From Litoribacter populi (GTDB lineage: Bacteria; Bacteroidota; Bacteroidia; Cytophagales; Cyclobacteriaceae): 64,000 nucleotides of DNA. Of this stretch, positions 26,248 through 34,469 are shown piece by piece. The notes beneath the pieces are model-generated. The model did not search any database. It was given only the letters and a program-made list of their open reading frames with translations, and was not told where the DNA came from. Positions within the stretch are counted from its first letter, which is position 1. Every line of letters starts with the position of its first letter. The position numbers and the translations under genes were made by a program. Location: the NCBI RefSeq assembly GCF_007483685.1, contig NZ_VMKN01000001.1:248001-312000 (forward strand). Reading direction: 5' to 3'.

Positions 26248-27142
26248 GTTTTTGGGCGGTATTGCCCCGTACTTGTTATTTCTTCCTGTTGGATATTGGC
26301 TGAGTAAAAAAGAATGGGTTCCAAAAAAATACATCACCACTCCCCTCATTTACCTTTTGATGCCTGTATTGGTAATCAACCACGTGCTCGAAGCTGAGGA
26401 AAATACCATTATGGTGTTGCCGATAATGTCTTTTTCATTAGCCTTGCTTATGAATCTTCCTGCCATGTTGGCGAATAAGACCTTTGCCACGGAAGAGAAT
26501 CCCTATTTAGTCAAAAGTTCTTTTTCCTTTTTCAACGTAGCTTTTTTTGGTATCCCGACTGTATTGGCTCTCTTTGGAGAACAGGGGGTTACTACCTTAA
26601 TCACCATTTATGTGGGTACGGCGCTTTATGGAGACTTAATAGGTTATTATCAAGTTTCAAAATCTAAAAATGGTACAAAGGAGTCAATTCTCAAAACGTT
26701 AAAGGTACCTTTCCTTTATGCTTTTATAATTGCTGTGATTCTAAAAATCTTTGCTGTAGAGCCCCCTGATGAAGTGGAGCCGATAACAGATGTGTTTAGT
26801 TATATCGTTTCCGCAGCTGGAATGATGATTATAGGTATGAATGTCAGTAACTTAAAAATTAAAGGGATTGACTGGAAATACCTAAATAAGTTCATGGTGT
26901 TGCGCACTGTGGCGGGGGTTGCTATTATGGCGGGTATACTAGTCTTGGAATATACCCTTTTCGACATCTTGGATGAGGAAGATAGACAACTACTGGCCTT
27001 GATTCCCTTGTTCCCCATAGCAGCTAACATTACTGTGTTTGCCTCATTTTTGGGGAGCAAGGAGAAGGAATCGGGGCTATTGGTACTTTACTCGATGGCT
27101 GTGAGCTTGATTTTGATCAGCATAGCCATCCAGTTTTTTTAA
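26231..27142 (+). CDS. AEC-family transporter (auxin efflux carrier-like)
   Basis: The 303-aa membrane protein has about ten hydrophobic helices in two halves, with the AEC motif NVAFFGIPTVLALFGEQGV in the first half and IIGMNVSNLKIKG at the start of the second. Family members export or import small organic acids or amino-acid derivatives; the substrate is not predictable. It overlaps the FAD-protein gene by 17 nt, so the pair is likely one operon, perhaps making and exporting a metabolite. Its stop overlaps the convergent PspC gene by 4 nt (TTAA). Confidence 0.92.
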   Translation: MEKIAEFLGGIAPYLLFLPVGYWLSKKEWVPKKYITTPLIYLLMPVLVINHVLEAEENTIMVLPIMSFSLALLMNLPAMLANKTFATEENPYLVKSSFSFFNVAFFGIPTVLALFGEQGVTTLITIYVGTALYGDLIGYYQVSKSKNGTKESILKTLKVPFLYAFIIAVILKIFAVEPPDEVEPITDVFSYIVSAAGMMIIGMNVSNLKIKGIDWKYLNKFMVLRTVAGVAIMAGILVLEYTLFDILDEEDRQLLALIPLFPIAANITVFASFLGSKEKESGLLVLYSMAVSLILISIAIQFF

Positions 27143-27348
27143 TGCTGTCTCCAAGGAAACTCCTCTTCTGGCATTACTATCCAAAGGATTACATAAACCA
27201 GAATTCCCGGGAAAGCGGCACTAATTATAGAGATCAGAATATAAGCAATACGGACTGTGGTGGGGTCCCAGCCTATATATTGGGCGATTCCGCCACATAC
27301 ACCGGCTATCATTCTTTCATTTATTGATCTGGTTAGTCTTTGTCTCAT
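27139..27348 (-). CDS. PspC-domain membrane protein
   Basis: The 69-aa protein is essentially one PspC domain: RLTRSINERMIAGVCGGIAQY, then WDPTTVRIAYIL and a hydrophobic helix ending in WIVMPEEE. In proteobacteria PspC activates the phage-shock response; solitary PspC proteins in Bacteroidota are of unknown role. It lies 11 nt downstream of the haem-lipoprotein gene on the same strand, suggesting one transcript. Confidence 0.93.
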   Translation of the reverse strand: MRQRLTRSINERMIAGVCGGIAQYIGWDPTTVRIAYILISIISAAFPGILVYVILWIVMPEEEFPWRQH

Positions 27349-27359
27349 GATTGATATAG

Positions 27360-28016
27360 TTAAAGGTTTCTAATGACTTCTTTTTTGGGTAGGCGTATGC
27401 TCCACATTCCTCGGAGATCCCCTTCAGCGTGTCCAGTGGCCTTGTCGTCCGGGTAAAGTTGGTTTATTTTAGCCATTACTTCCGGAGCTATATCTTTTCC
27501 GGGCTCTCCATGGCAATTTAGGCAAAGCTGGCCAGGAATGGTGATAGCTTTTGTGTATAAAAGCACTTGGTCATTGTCGATTTTCTGAATATTGGGTTCG
27601 CTTTTGATGTCATTCTCCATATTATATTCATAAGCTGAGAGAATCATATCTTCATCCGAATCTGGCTGATCATTAGGATTTCGATATCGATTGGAGACCC
27701 TTCGTATGGTTGCGTTATATTTTTGCCCCACATTTTCCAAAAGAGGGAGCGCCTCAAGATTGCAGAATTCTACAGCGCCTTCCACGCCTTTTTCCTCGAT
27801 TGCCTTAGTAAGGGTTGCCATGAGTTCCTGCTGGGCAGCGGTGCTGATTTCATCACCCATTTCATAGGCTTTTCTAGTTACGTCGGCTTCGTTTATTTTT
27901 TTGACCTCCCTGTCCTTTCTGCCGCTTTCATACTCCTGTCTATCTATGCGTCGATTGTCATCACAGGCTGTGGCAACGACAAATGCGAATAGCAAAAGGT
28001 ATATTTCTTTTTTCAT
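27360..28016 (-). CDS. DUF3365 (Tll0287-like) haem-binding lipoprotein
   Basis: The start is set at the ATG for MKKEIYLLL, the natural beginning of the lipoprotein signal (ATAC, Cys18). The 218-aa protein has a CLNCH haem c motif near the C-terminus with the downstream RGMWSIRLPK typical of DUF3365. Upstream, EFCNLEALPL and IRRVSNRYRNPNDQPD also match the family. Such proteins are single-haem c sensors or electron carriers in the periplasm. Expression with PspC suggests a link to membrane stress; this is inference. Confidence 0.92.
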   Translation of the reverse strand: MKKEIYLLLFAFVVATACDDNRRIDRQEYESGRKDREVKKINEADVTRKAYEMGDEISTAAQQELMATLTKAIEEKGVEGAVEFCNLEALPLLENVGQKYNATIRRVSNRYRNPNDQPDSDEDMILSAYEYNMENDIKSEPNIQKIDNDQVLLYTKAITIPGQLCLNCHGEPGKDIAPEVMAKINQLYPDDKATGHAEGDLRGMWSIRLPKKEVIRNL

Positions 28017-28040
28017 GATATGAGTCAAATCTTAAATGTT

Positions 28041-28186
28041 ATAATCGACAATGATGCCAGTAGACAATTTTCCTTTGATTAGATCAGGTAGTCCGAAGAA
28101 TGAAGACCGAAGACCGAAACACGGGCCAATGTAGGTACTGACCAAGAATCTGTCAGGTTTTGTCGTTAACTAGTAAATTGTGCTGC
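28041..28186. repeat. MITE-like repeat element, copy 2
   Basis: It starts ATAATCGACAATGATGCCAG, contains GAAGACCGAAGACCGAAA, and shares TGACCAAGAATCTGTCAGG with copy 1 (ACCAAGAATTCGGCAGG). The right end (CTAGTAAATTGTGCTGC) is a degenerate inverted copy of the left. It lies upstream of prfA. Confidence 0.6.
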
Positions 28187-28278
28187 ATTTCTTTAATTAA
28201 AGATAAGGGATAATCTCCAAAGCTCAGAATTGCGCATCTAGATTCTTTTTGATGCCTTCGCTATACGACTTATTTTCT

Positions 28279-28286
28279 TAATTTTG
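28279..28286 (+). promoter_or_regulatory. Bacteroidota -7 promoter element upstream of prfA
   Basis: TAATTTTG fits the TAnnTTTG consensus and lies 21 nt before the prfA ATG. No TTTG at the right spacing for a -33 element was found, so this is tentative. Confidence 0.4.
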
Positions 28287-28307
28287 CAAGTTCAAACTAC
28301 AGAAAAC

Positions 28308-29384
28308 ATGCTTGATAAATTAGCAGCGATAAAAGAGCGATTTGAAGAAGTGGGTCAATTGATCATTCAACCGGATGCCATGTCTGATATGAGCAAATAT
28401 ACCAAGTTGAGCAAGGAGTACAAGGATCTGGAAAAGGTGGTAGAGGTCTATGACGAGTATAAACTTGTGTTGGATAACATCAAAAGTTCCAAGGAGATGC
28501 TGGATAAAGAAAAGGACCCTGATTTCAGGGAAATGGCCAAAGCCGAGCTTGACGATTTGAAAAACCGCGAGGTGGAGTTAGAAAAAGAGCTTAAGCAGAT
28601 GCTAATTCCAAAGGACCCTAATGATTCCAAGGACTGTATTCTTGAAATTCGTGGTGGTACTGGAGGAGATGAGGCAGCTATTTTTGCAGGGGATCTTTTT
28701 CGGATGTATGAAAGGTTTTGCGAGAAGCAAGGTTGGAATCTAACGGTTCTTGATCTAACATTTGGCTCTTCTGGAGGTTATAAGGAAATAATCAGCACCG
28801 TGACGGGTGCCGATGTGTACGGTATGTTGAAATATGAATCTGGAGTGCACCGGGTGCAGCGGGTTCCAGCGACCGAAACTCAGGGACGAGTACATACTTC
28901 GGCGGCCTCAGTAGCTGTGTTGCCGGAGATGGAAGAGGTGGATGTCACCATTGATCTTAATGATGTAAGGAAAGATACATTCTGCTCCTCAGGTCCAGGT
29001 GGACAGTCGGTAAATACCACCTATTCGGCGGTAAGACTTACCCACATTCCGTCGGGATTAGTAGTAACCTGTCAGGATCAGAAATCCCAGATCAAAAACT
29101 TTGAGAAGGCCTTGAAGGTGCTTCGTTCTAGGATATATGAGATAGAGCTGGCAAAGCATAATGAGACTGTAGGTGCTCAAAGGAGGTCAATGGTAGGAAG
29201 TGGGGACCGCTCGGATAAGATCCGAACTTATAATTATAGCCAGAGTAGAGTGACCGATCATAGGATCAATAAAACTGTGTATAACCTTCCGGACATAATG
29301 GACGGAAATATTGAAGAATTCATATCCGCCCTTCGTTTTGCGGAAAATGCTGAAAAGATGAAAGGCGGAGGAATGGAAGACTGA
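28308..29384 (+). CDS. prfA: Peptide chain release factor 1
   Basis: RF1 terminates translation at UAA and UAG. The start is set at the ATG giving [15 protein letters not shown], as in other RF1 proteins. The 358-aa protein has the anticodon-mimic PAT motif ([17 protein letters not shown]), which marks RF1 rather than RF2, and the catalytic GGQ in [17 protein letters not shown]. Length and order are normal. Confidence 0.98.
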   Translation: MLDKLAAIKERFEEVGQLIIQPDAMSDMSKYTKLSKEYKDLEKVVEVYDEYKLVLDNIKSSKEMLDKEKDPDFREMAKAELDDLKNREVELEKELKQMLIPKDPNDSKDCILEIRGGTGGDEAAIFAGDLFRMYERFCEKQGWNLTVLDLTFGSSGGYKEIISTVTGADVYGMLKYESGVHRVQRVPATETQGRVHTSAASVAVLPEMEEVDVTIDLNDVRKDTFCSSGPGGQSVNTTYSAVRLTHIPSGLVVTCQDQKSQIKNFEKALKVLRSRIYEIELAKHNETVGAQRRSMVGSGDRSDKIRTYNYSQSRVTDHRINKTVYNLPDIMDGNIEEFISALRFAENAEKMKGGGMED

Positions 29385-29466
29385 TAAACTTGGCGGAATT
29401 GATAAGGATTGAAGCCCCTTTCCGTTATTTCAATAGAACTTTGTAAACCAACCTTACACTTACTAT

Positions 29467-29991
29467 ATGAGACTTACCGGAGAAAATGGGGTCAGTTTGA
29501 CAACTTGGAAAGACACGCATTTTCATAAACTTTATCCATTAGCCAATAATCCAAAGATTGCCAAAAATCTAAGGGACAGTTACCCCCAACCTTATACCAT
29601 TCATGATGCGCGGCATTGGATAGAATATAATCAAAAATTCAACCCTCCTCAGAATTTTGCCATTGAGCTTGATGGCCAACTGGTTGGCTCGATAGGGTCT
29701 GAAAGGGGCAAGGATGAGCTGAGGCCCAACATGGAAATTGGTTTTTGGATAGGGGAACCCTTCTGGGGAAAAGGTATAGCCACCGAGGCGGTAAAGATTT
29801 TTACCAATCACCTATTCAATAAATTTGACGTTCAAAGAGTTTTCTCACAGACCTACGATTTCAACGTAGCATCCATGAGGGTGCTGGAAAAAGCAGGGTA
29901 TCAAGCCGAGGCGATATTGAAAAATGCTTTCATTAAAAACGGTACAATGGGGGATCTTTTTCAATACGTGCGATTGCGCGAAACTGAATAG
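29467..29991 (+). CDS. GNAT-family N-acetyltransferase (RimJ/RimL type)
   Basis: The 174-aa protein has the Acetyltransf_3 layout: IGSERGKDE, the acetyl-CoA loop FWGKGIATEAV, NHLFNKFDVQRVFSQTYDFNVASMRVLEKAGY and a short C-terminus. It probably acetylates an alpha-amino group of a protein or small molecule; the substrate is unknown. It lies 82 nt after prfA, on the same strand. Confidence 0.92.
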   Translation: MRLTGENGVSLTTWKDTHFHKLYPLANNPKIAKNLRDSYPQPYTIHDARHWIEYNQKFNPPQNFAIELDGQLVGSIGSERGKDELRPNMEIGFWIGEPFWGKGIATEAVKIFTNHLFNKFDVQRVFSQTYDFNVASMRVLEKAGYQAEAILKNAFIKNGTMGDLFQYVRLRETE

Positions 29992-30000
29992 ATTTCTTTA

Positions 30001-30045
30001 ATAAAATAAAAAGGGCTTGCTAAATGCAAGCCCTTTTTATTTTAT
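30001..30045. terminator. Bidirectional terminator between the GNAT and PLP-enzyme genes
   Basis: A 20-bp perfect palindrome (core AAAAAGGGCTTGC / GCAAGCCCTTTTT) with a 5-nt loop is flanked by A and T runs. It can end both converging transcripts. Confidence 0.9.
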
Positions 30046-30069
30046 TAAGATGATAATATGTTCTTTCTT

Positions 30070-31320
30070 TTAAACCTGCTCTAAGGCCTGCTCAACATCC
30101 CAAATGATATCACTATAATGTTCCACACCAATAGACAGTCTTACCAGCTTGTCGGAGATATGCAATAGGGCTCTATCATCATCAGAAACGTCAGAATGGG
30201 TCATAGATGCCGGATGTTCTGCCAATGACTCTGTACTTCCTAGGGATACCGCTAGTTTCATCAGCTTAAGTGAGTTCAAAAATTTGAAAGCTTCTTTTTC
30301 TCCACCAATGACATCAAATGAAACCATCGCCCCGGCGCAAGAAAGCTGGTTTTTGTAAGTTTTATAGGAGGGGTCGGTTTCCCTCAGGTGGCCTAAATAA
30401 TAAACCTTTTCCACTTTTGGATGATTCAGTAAGTAGTCAGCAACGTGCTTGGCATTTTCTGCCTGCTGTGTCATTCTCAGTTTCAGCGTCTCCAAGCTTC
30501 TCATTAGTAGCCAGCCAGTCCAAGGACCTGCCATATTGCCTAGGAAAGTTCTCAATCGACGTACCCTCTGCATATGAGCGCTTTTCCCAAGGACCGCTCC
30601 GGCGATGAGGTCACTGTGTCCTCCAATGTATTTTGTAGCAGAATAAACCACTAAATCAGCTCCATGTTTTAAAGGCTGTTGCCACAAAGGACCCATGTAG
30701 GTGTTGTCTACGACTATGACAATTTCTTGCTCAGGTGTGGATAACTCATTAGAGATCTCTTTGCACATCTCTATATCAAACAGGGCGTTTGTTGGATTAG
30801 CAGGAGTTTCGATGTAGATAACTTTTATCTTGGATTGCAAGTCTCGAGATTTAATCATCTCCAAAACTTCCTCTTTGGACTGTTCGCTTGTAAACCCTAG
30901 GCCATTGATGCCATATTCAGGAAGTACCTTGTTAACAAAATGATCGGTGCCACCATAAACGGGTTTGGAATAAAGGATCACATCCCCTGGCCTCAAAAAT
31001 TCCAACATTACGGTGGAAATGGCAGACATGCCGCTTTCAAATACACAACATTCATCGGCCTTGTCCCATAGAGAAAGTCTTTCCTCCAAAATCTGCAAAT
31101 CAGGGTTATTCAAGCGGCTATAGATCAGCCCTAGTTCCTCATGTGGATCCTTTTCACGCTTTCCGTATGCCACTTCAAAAAAGGCCTTGCCTTCTTCGGC
31201 ATTCTTGAAAACAAAGGTAGAGGTTTGAAAAATTGGACATTTGATGGCGCCTTCTGAAAGTTCTGGCTTGTAGCCATGGGTCATCATCAAACTTTCCGGA
31301 TGAAAATCTCTGTTATGCAT
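30070..31320 (-). CDS. Cystathionine gamma-synthase / methionine gamma-lyase family PLP enzyme
   Basis: The 416-aa enzyme has the Cys/Met metabolism PLP fold: YSRLNNPDLQILEERL, ECCVFESGMSAIS, IYIETPANPTN, DNTYMGPL, the PLP-lysine motif YSATKYIGGHSDLIAG, and C-terminal SLGSTESLAEHPASMTHS. It catalyses gamma-elimination or gamma-replacement on cystathionine, methionine or an O-acyl-homoserine; the exact reaction cannot be told from sequence alone. It stands alone. A possible promoter upstream (CAA on the plus strand near 31372, CAAAGGAC near 31344) is weak. Confidence 0.92.
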   Translation of the reverse strand: MHNRDFHPESLMMTHGYKPELSEGAIKCPIFQTSTFVFKNAEEGKAFFEVAYGKREKDPHEELGLIYSRLNNPDLQILEERLSLWDKADECCVFESGMSAISTVMLEFLRPGDVILYSKPVYGGTDHFVNKVLPEYGINGLGFTSEQSKEEVLEMIKSRDLQSKIKVIYIETPANPTNALFDIEMCKEISNELSTPEQEIVIVVDNTYMGPLWQQPLKHGADLVVYSATKYIGGHSDLIAGAVLGKSAHMQRVRRLRTFLGNMAGPWTGWLLMRSLETLKLRMTQQAENAKHVADYLLNHPKVEKVYYLGHLRETDPSYKTYKNQLSCAGAMVSFDVIGGEKEAFKFLNSLKLMKLAVSLGSTESLAEHPASMTHSDVSDDDRALLHISDKLVRLSIGVEHYSDIIWDVEQALEQV

Positions 31321-31536
31321 CGTTATTTGGGTTTAATTTGATGCAAAGGACAGTAATTTCCTATGATTTTCCAACCAAGGTTATAAAATAATGTGTTGTT
31401 AAAAGAGGTTGAGGTTTGTTAAAATTTTATTAAAATAGAATAAAAAGTATATTGTTTTAATAATGCCAAATTTTATTTGGTAGCCCCATCTTTTCTAGAA
31501 TCCTAAACGCATTTAATATTGGAATCGGATGGTAGC

Positions 31537-34338
31537 TTAATTAACCACCAGCTTTTTGTTAAATTCTTGCGTTCTGCCGATTAAGCGGACGCTGAACAAT
31601 CCCTTGGGTAAATTTTGAAGCTGCAAATGCTGCTGAGGGCTGGAAAGATAGATTTCTCGCACCTTTTGGCCAGTAGAATTGATAACCTCAATTTTTCTGA
31701 CGTCTGAAATTCCATTAAAATCAATCTGAACGTTTCCAGTTGAAGGGTTGGGAAATAGTTTCCAATCCTGGTCTGTCGCTCGCTCGACGGAGGTGATGAA
31801 ATCCACCCTGATGGCCTTTTGTCTAGCTTCGCCTGTTCCACATGAGTTAGTTGGGATCACGCTAATGGTGAAATCTCCTTCTTCGAGCCATTTGACCTTT
31901 ATCTTGGAAGTACCTTGACCAGACTGGATCTGTCCGGGACCTTCTACTTGCCACTGATAGCTCATATCGGCAATTGCATCCACTTCATATTCTTCCTCCA
32001 TCCCCAGGCCTGTCATTGCTGCTCCCCTGATTTCGTCAGGCATATCTGGCTCGCGGTTAATTTTAATGGATTTAGACACTGAAGAACCTGCCCCGCATGG
32101 GTTGATGGGTGATACTTTTAAGCTATATTCATTCAGGTTGGTCCATTCCACTGAAATTCTACCTGTGCCTTGTCCTTCTCTGATTATTCCACCATTTGTT
32201 TCCCAAAAATACTCGGTTCCAACTAAGGAGTCCAATTCATAGGTTTCAAATGTGTTGATACAAACTGATCCGCTTCCGATTATCTCGTTCACTTGACCTG
32301 GTTCGCTAGAAACTGCTACTTCCATTGCTCTTGTCGCACTGTTTCCACAATTATTTTGACCCCTAACCATTACTGCATGGCGGCCGGGGTTATCCCACCT
32401 AACCACAATTCGAGTGCCTCCCTGTCCTTCCAAGATAGTACCTCCATCCACACGCCACTCGTAAGTGACTCCAGGTTCAGTAGTGCCTTGAATAGAATAA
32501 GCTTGTTGACTGACGCAGATGTTGCTCTCTCCAAAGATAACAACAGGGCTTTCGGGCACCAGACAGCTGTATTTATAAAATGTGCCTGCTTCTCCGACGG
32601 CAAAACCAGTGCTGAGATCCCCAAAACTAATTCCCGTAAAATTTTGATAAGTACCTGTATGTATTTTCTCCCAGCTTTTGCCTCCATCTGCGGTCTTAAT
32701 GATATGACCATTGTCACCCGCTATAAAACCCACTTGTTCATCCAAAAAGTGGGCATCATTGAAGTGTACTGTGTAAGGTGTGGGAATGATTGTCCAGGAA
32801 TCTCCCTGATCGGAAGTTTTCCACAATCCACCGTTTCTGCCGGTAATAATTGCGGTGTTTTCGTCTAATATTTCAATAGAAGTGAGGTATTCATTCGCTG
32901 GGAAATTTATTTCTTCCCAATTGTCATTATCCACAGTTTTGGATAAAAAGCCATTTTCACCAATGATAAGGCCTACTTCATTATTGAAAAATTTGATATC
33001 ATTGTACTTTAAGTTTTTATTGCCTGGGTCTACGGTGACCCAGTTTACCCCACCATTTTCTGTTTTGGTGATAAAGCCCCTACTTCCTACAGCATATCCC
33101 AAATTATTATTGAAGAAATATAGCCCGAAAATATCGCGGTTGGTGCCCGCATTCAGGGCTGTCCAGCCTCCTCCAGAATTGGTGGTTTTCAAAATGATTC
33201 CGTTCTGCCCACCCACATAGCCTAGGGTATTGGTGGTGAAATAAAGGCTTAAAATAGAAATAGAAATAGGCCTTGAGCGATTTGCAAGGTTGTTTCCTCC
33301 ATTATTTGTTGATAAGATCAGCCCGTTTTCCCCCACGATATAACCATGGTTTTCGGATTTAAAATGAGTGGCATTGTAATCATTTCTGTTTCCCGAAAGC
33401 CTGATAGCCCAACCGCCCCCACTATTGGTGGAGGAGGTTAGAGTTCCGCTATTGGAAACAGCAAAGACAGCGTTAGTATTGAATCTGAATTTAAGGTCGT
33501 TAATCGTCTGTGGCGTGCGGCTATTTACTGCGGCTAGGGTCAAACCGGCGTTGGTGGTCCTCATGAGGTATCCGTCATTTCCGGCAAATAGGCCGATATT
33601 GGGGTTGACTCTGCTGAAGGCTATTTTGGTGTAATCCGTATCGACACCGCTGTTTATAAAAGTCCAATTTAGACCACCATCGATACTTTTTAGAATGGTC
33701 CCGGCAGTACCGGCAGTGTATCCCAAAGTGTCGTTTACAAAGTAGATGTCTTTTAAATTAGAATCGAAACCGGTAGGGATAACTTGCCAGGTTTGACCTC
33801 CATTGGTGGTTTTGAGGACTTCAGATGTGGATGTGGATGAAAATCCGATAGAGTTATCCACAAAATGTAGGGAGTTCAAATCTGCGCCTGTGGGAATGGA
33901 CACAGGATTCCAGGAATCTCCCCCGCTAGTTGAACGATACATTTTACCCTTCTCACCGGAAACCAGGATTTCGTTTTCGTCAAAATAATGGATGTTAGTA
34001 AATGTTTCCTGTGATGGAAGTTGGCTTGTGGTCCAATTTTCTCCCCCATCAGATGTACGGAAAACTTGGCCTTCGTCCCCGACCATCATGCCAATGTTAA
34101 GGTTGAAAAATGTGACTCCACGCATGGAAGTTCTTAATGGTGGTTCCTGCTCCACCCAACTCAAACCACCATCAATACTTTTTAGGATAATATTCTTTCC
34201 AGCAATAAAACCCACCTCCTCATTTACCCAATGAATGGCATTATAGTCATTGCCCCAATTGGAGACTCTTCTCCAGGTTTGGGAAAAGGCCATATTGATG
34301 CAAAAGCAAAAGATGAGGAGCAGGTATATTTTTTTCAT
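31537..34338 (-). CDS. T9SS-exported YCF48-repeat/PKD-like surface protein
   Basis: The start is set at MKKIYLLLIFCFCINMAFS, a clear signal peptide; the frame is open a further 25 codons upstream. About the first 600 residues are many YCF48/BNR-like repeats (GWVEQEP-type SxDGGxxW turns: SIDGGLSWVEQ, TSDGGENWTT, TTNGGQTWQV). Then come about three PKD-like beta domains, and a C-terminal type A T9SS sorting domain (LFPNPSTGNVQIDF...GLFSVRLIG...KKLVVN). It is therefore predicted to cross the outer membrane and be anchored or released at the surface. One repeat lacks the usual Trp (NNGGNNLANRS). The ligand is unknown. Confidence 0.9.
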   Translation of the reverse strand: MKKIYLLLIFCFCINMAFSQTWRRVSNWGNDYNAIHWVNEEVGFIAGKNIILKSIDGGLSWVEQEPPLRTSMRGVTFFNLNIGMMVGDEGQVFRTSDGGENWTTSQLPSQETFTNIHYFDENEILVSGEKGKMYRSTSGGDSWNPVSIPTGADLNSLHFVDNSIGFSSTSTSEVLKTTNGGQTWQVIPTGFDSNLKDIYFVNDTLGYTAGTAGTILKSIDGGLNWTFINSGVDTDYTKIAFSRVNPNIGLFAGNDGYLMRTTNAGLTLAAVNSRTPQTINDLKFRFNTNAVFAVSNSGTLTSSTNSGGGWAIRLSGNRNDYNATHFKSENHGYIVGENGLILSTNNGGNNLANRSRPISISILSLYFTTNTLGYVGGQNGIILKTTNSGGGWTALNAGTNRDIFGLYFFNNNLGYAVGSRGFITKTENGGVNWVTVDPGNKNLKYNDIKFFNNEVGLIIGENGFLSKTVDNDNWEEINFPANEYLTSIEILDENTAIITGRNGGLWKTSDQGDSWTIIPTPYTVHFNDAHFLDEQVGFIAGDNGHIIKTADGGKSWEKIHTGTYQNFTGISFGDLSTGFAVGEAGTFYKYSCLVPESPVVIFGESNICVSQQAYSIQGTTEPGVTYEWRVDGGTILEGQGGTRIVVRWDNPGRHAVMVRGQNNCGNSATRAMEVAVSSEPGQVNEIIGSGSVCINTFETYELDSLVGTEYFWETNGGIIREGQGTGRISVEWTNLNEYSLKVSPINPCGAGSSVSKSIKINREPDMPDEIRGAAMTGLGMEEEYEVDAIADMSYQWQVEGPGQIQSGQGTSKIKVKWLEEGDFTISVIPTNSCGTGEARQKAIRVDFITSVERATDQDWKLFPNPSTGNVQIDFNGISDVRKIEVINSTGQKVREIYLSSPQQHLQLQNLPKGLFSVRLIGRTQEFNKKLVVN

Positions 34339-34415
34339 GCAGAAAAACAACAGGAAAAATGAATTAAAAATTAAAATTAGAAATATTGATGTATAAATTG
34401 ACTTCCTGGCCAAAA

Positions 34416-34468
34416 ATTATTTGCATAAAAAAAGGGACCTTTGAGGTCCCTTTTTTTATGCAAATAAT
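34416..34468 (-). terminator. Long perfect hairpin terminator of the S9 peptidase gene
   Basis: A 24-bp perfect inverted repeat (ends ATTATTTGCAT, centre AAGGGACC) with a 5-nt loop and flanking A/T runs begins 1 nt past the stop of the minus-strand S9 gene. It also lies just upstream of the T9SS gene, so it may separate the two transcripts. Confidence 0.9.
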
Positions 34469-34469
34469 C

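Noticed and set aside
34416-34468. Insertion-element end or operator at the long palindrome
   Set aside because: Position 1 nt after a stop, flanking A/T runs and small loop fit a terminator better.
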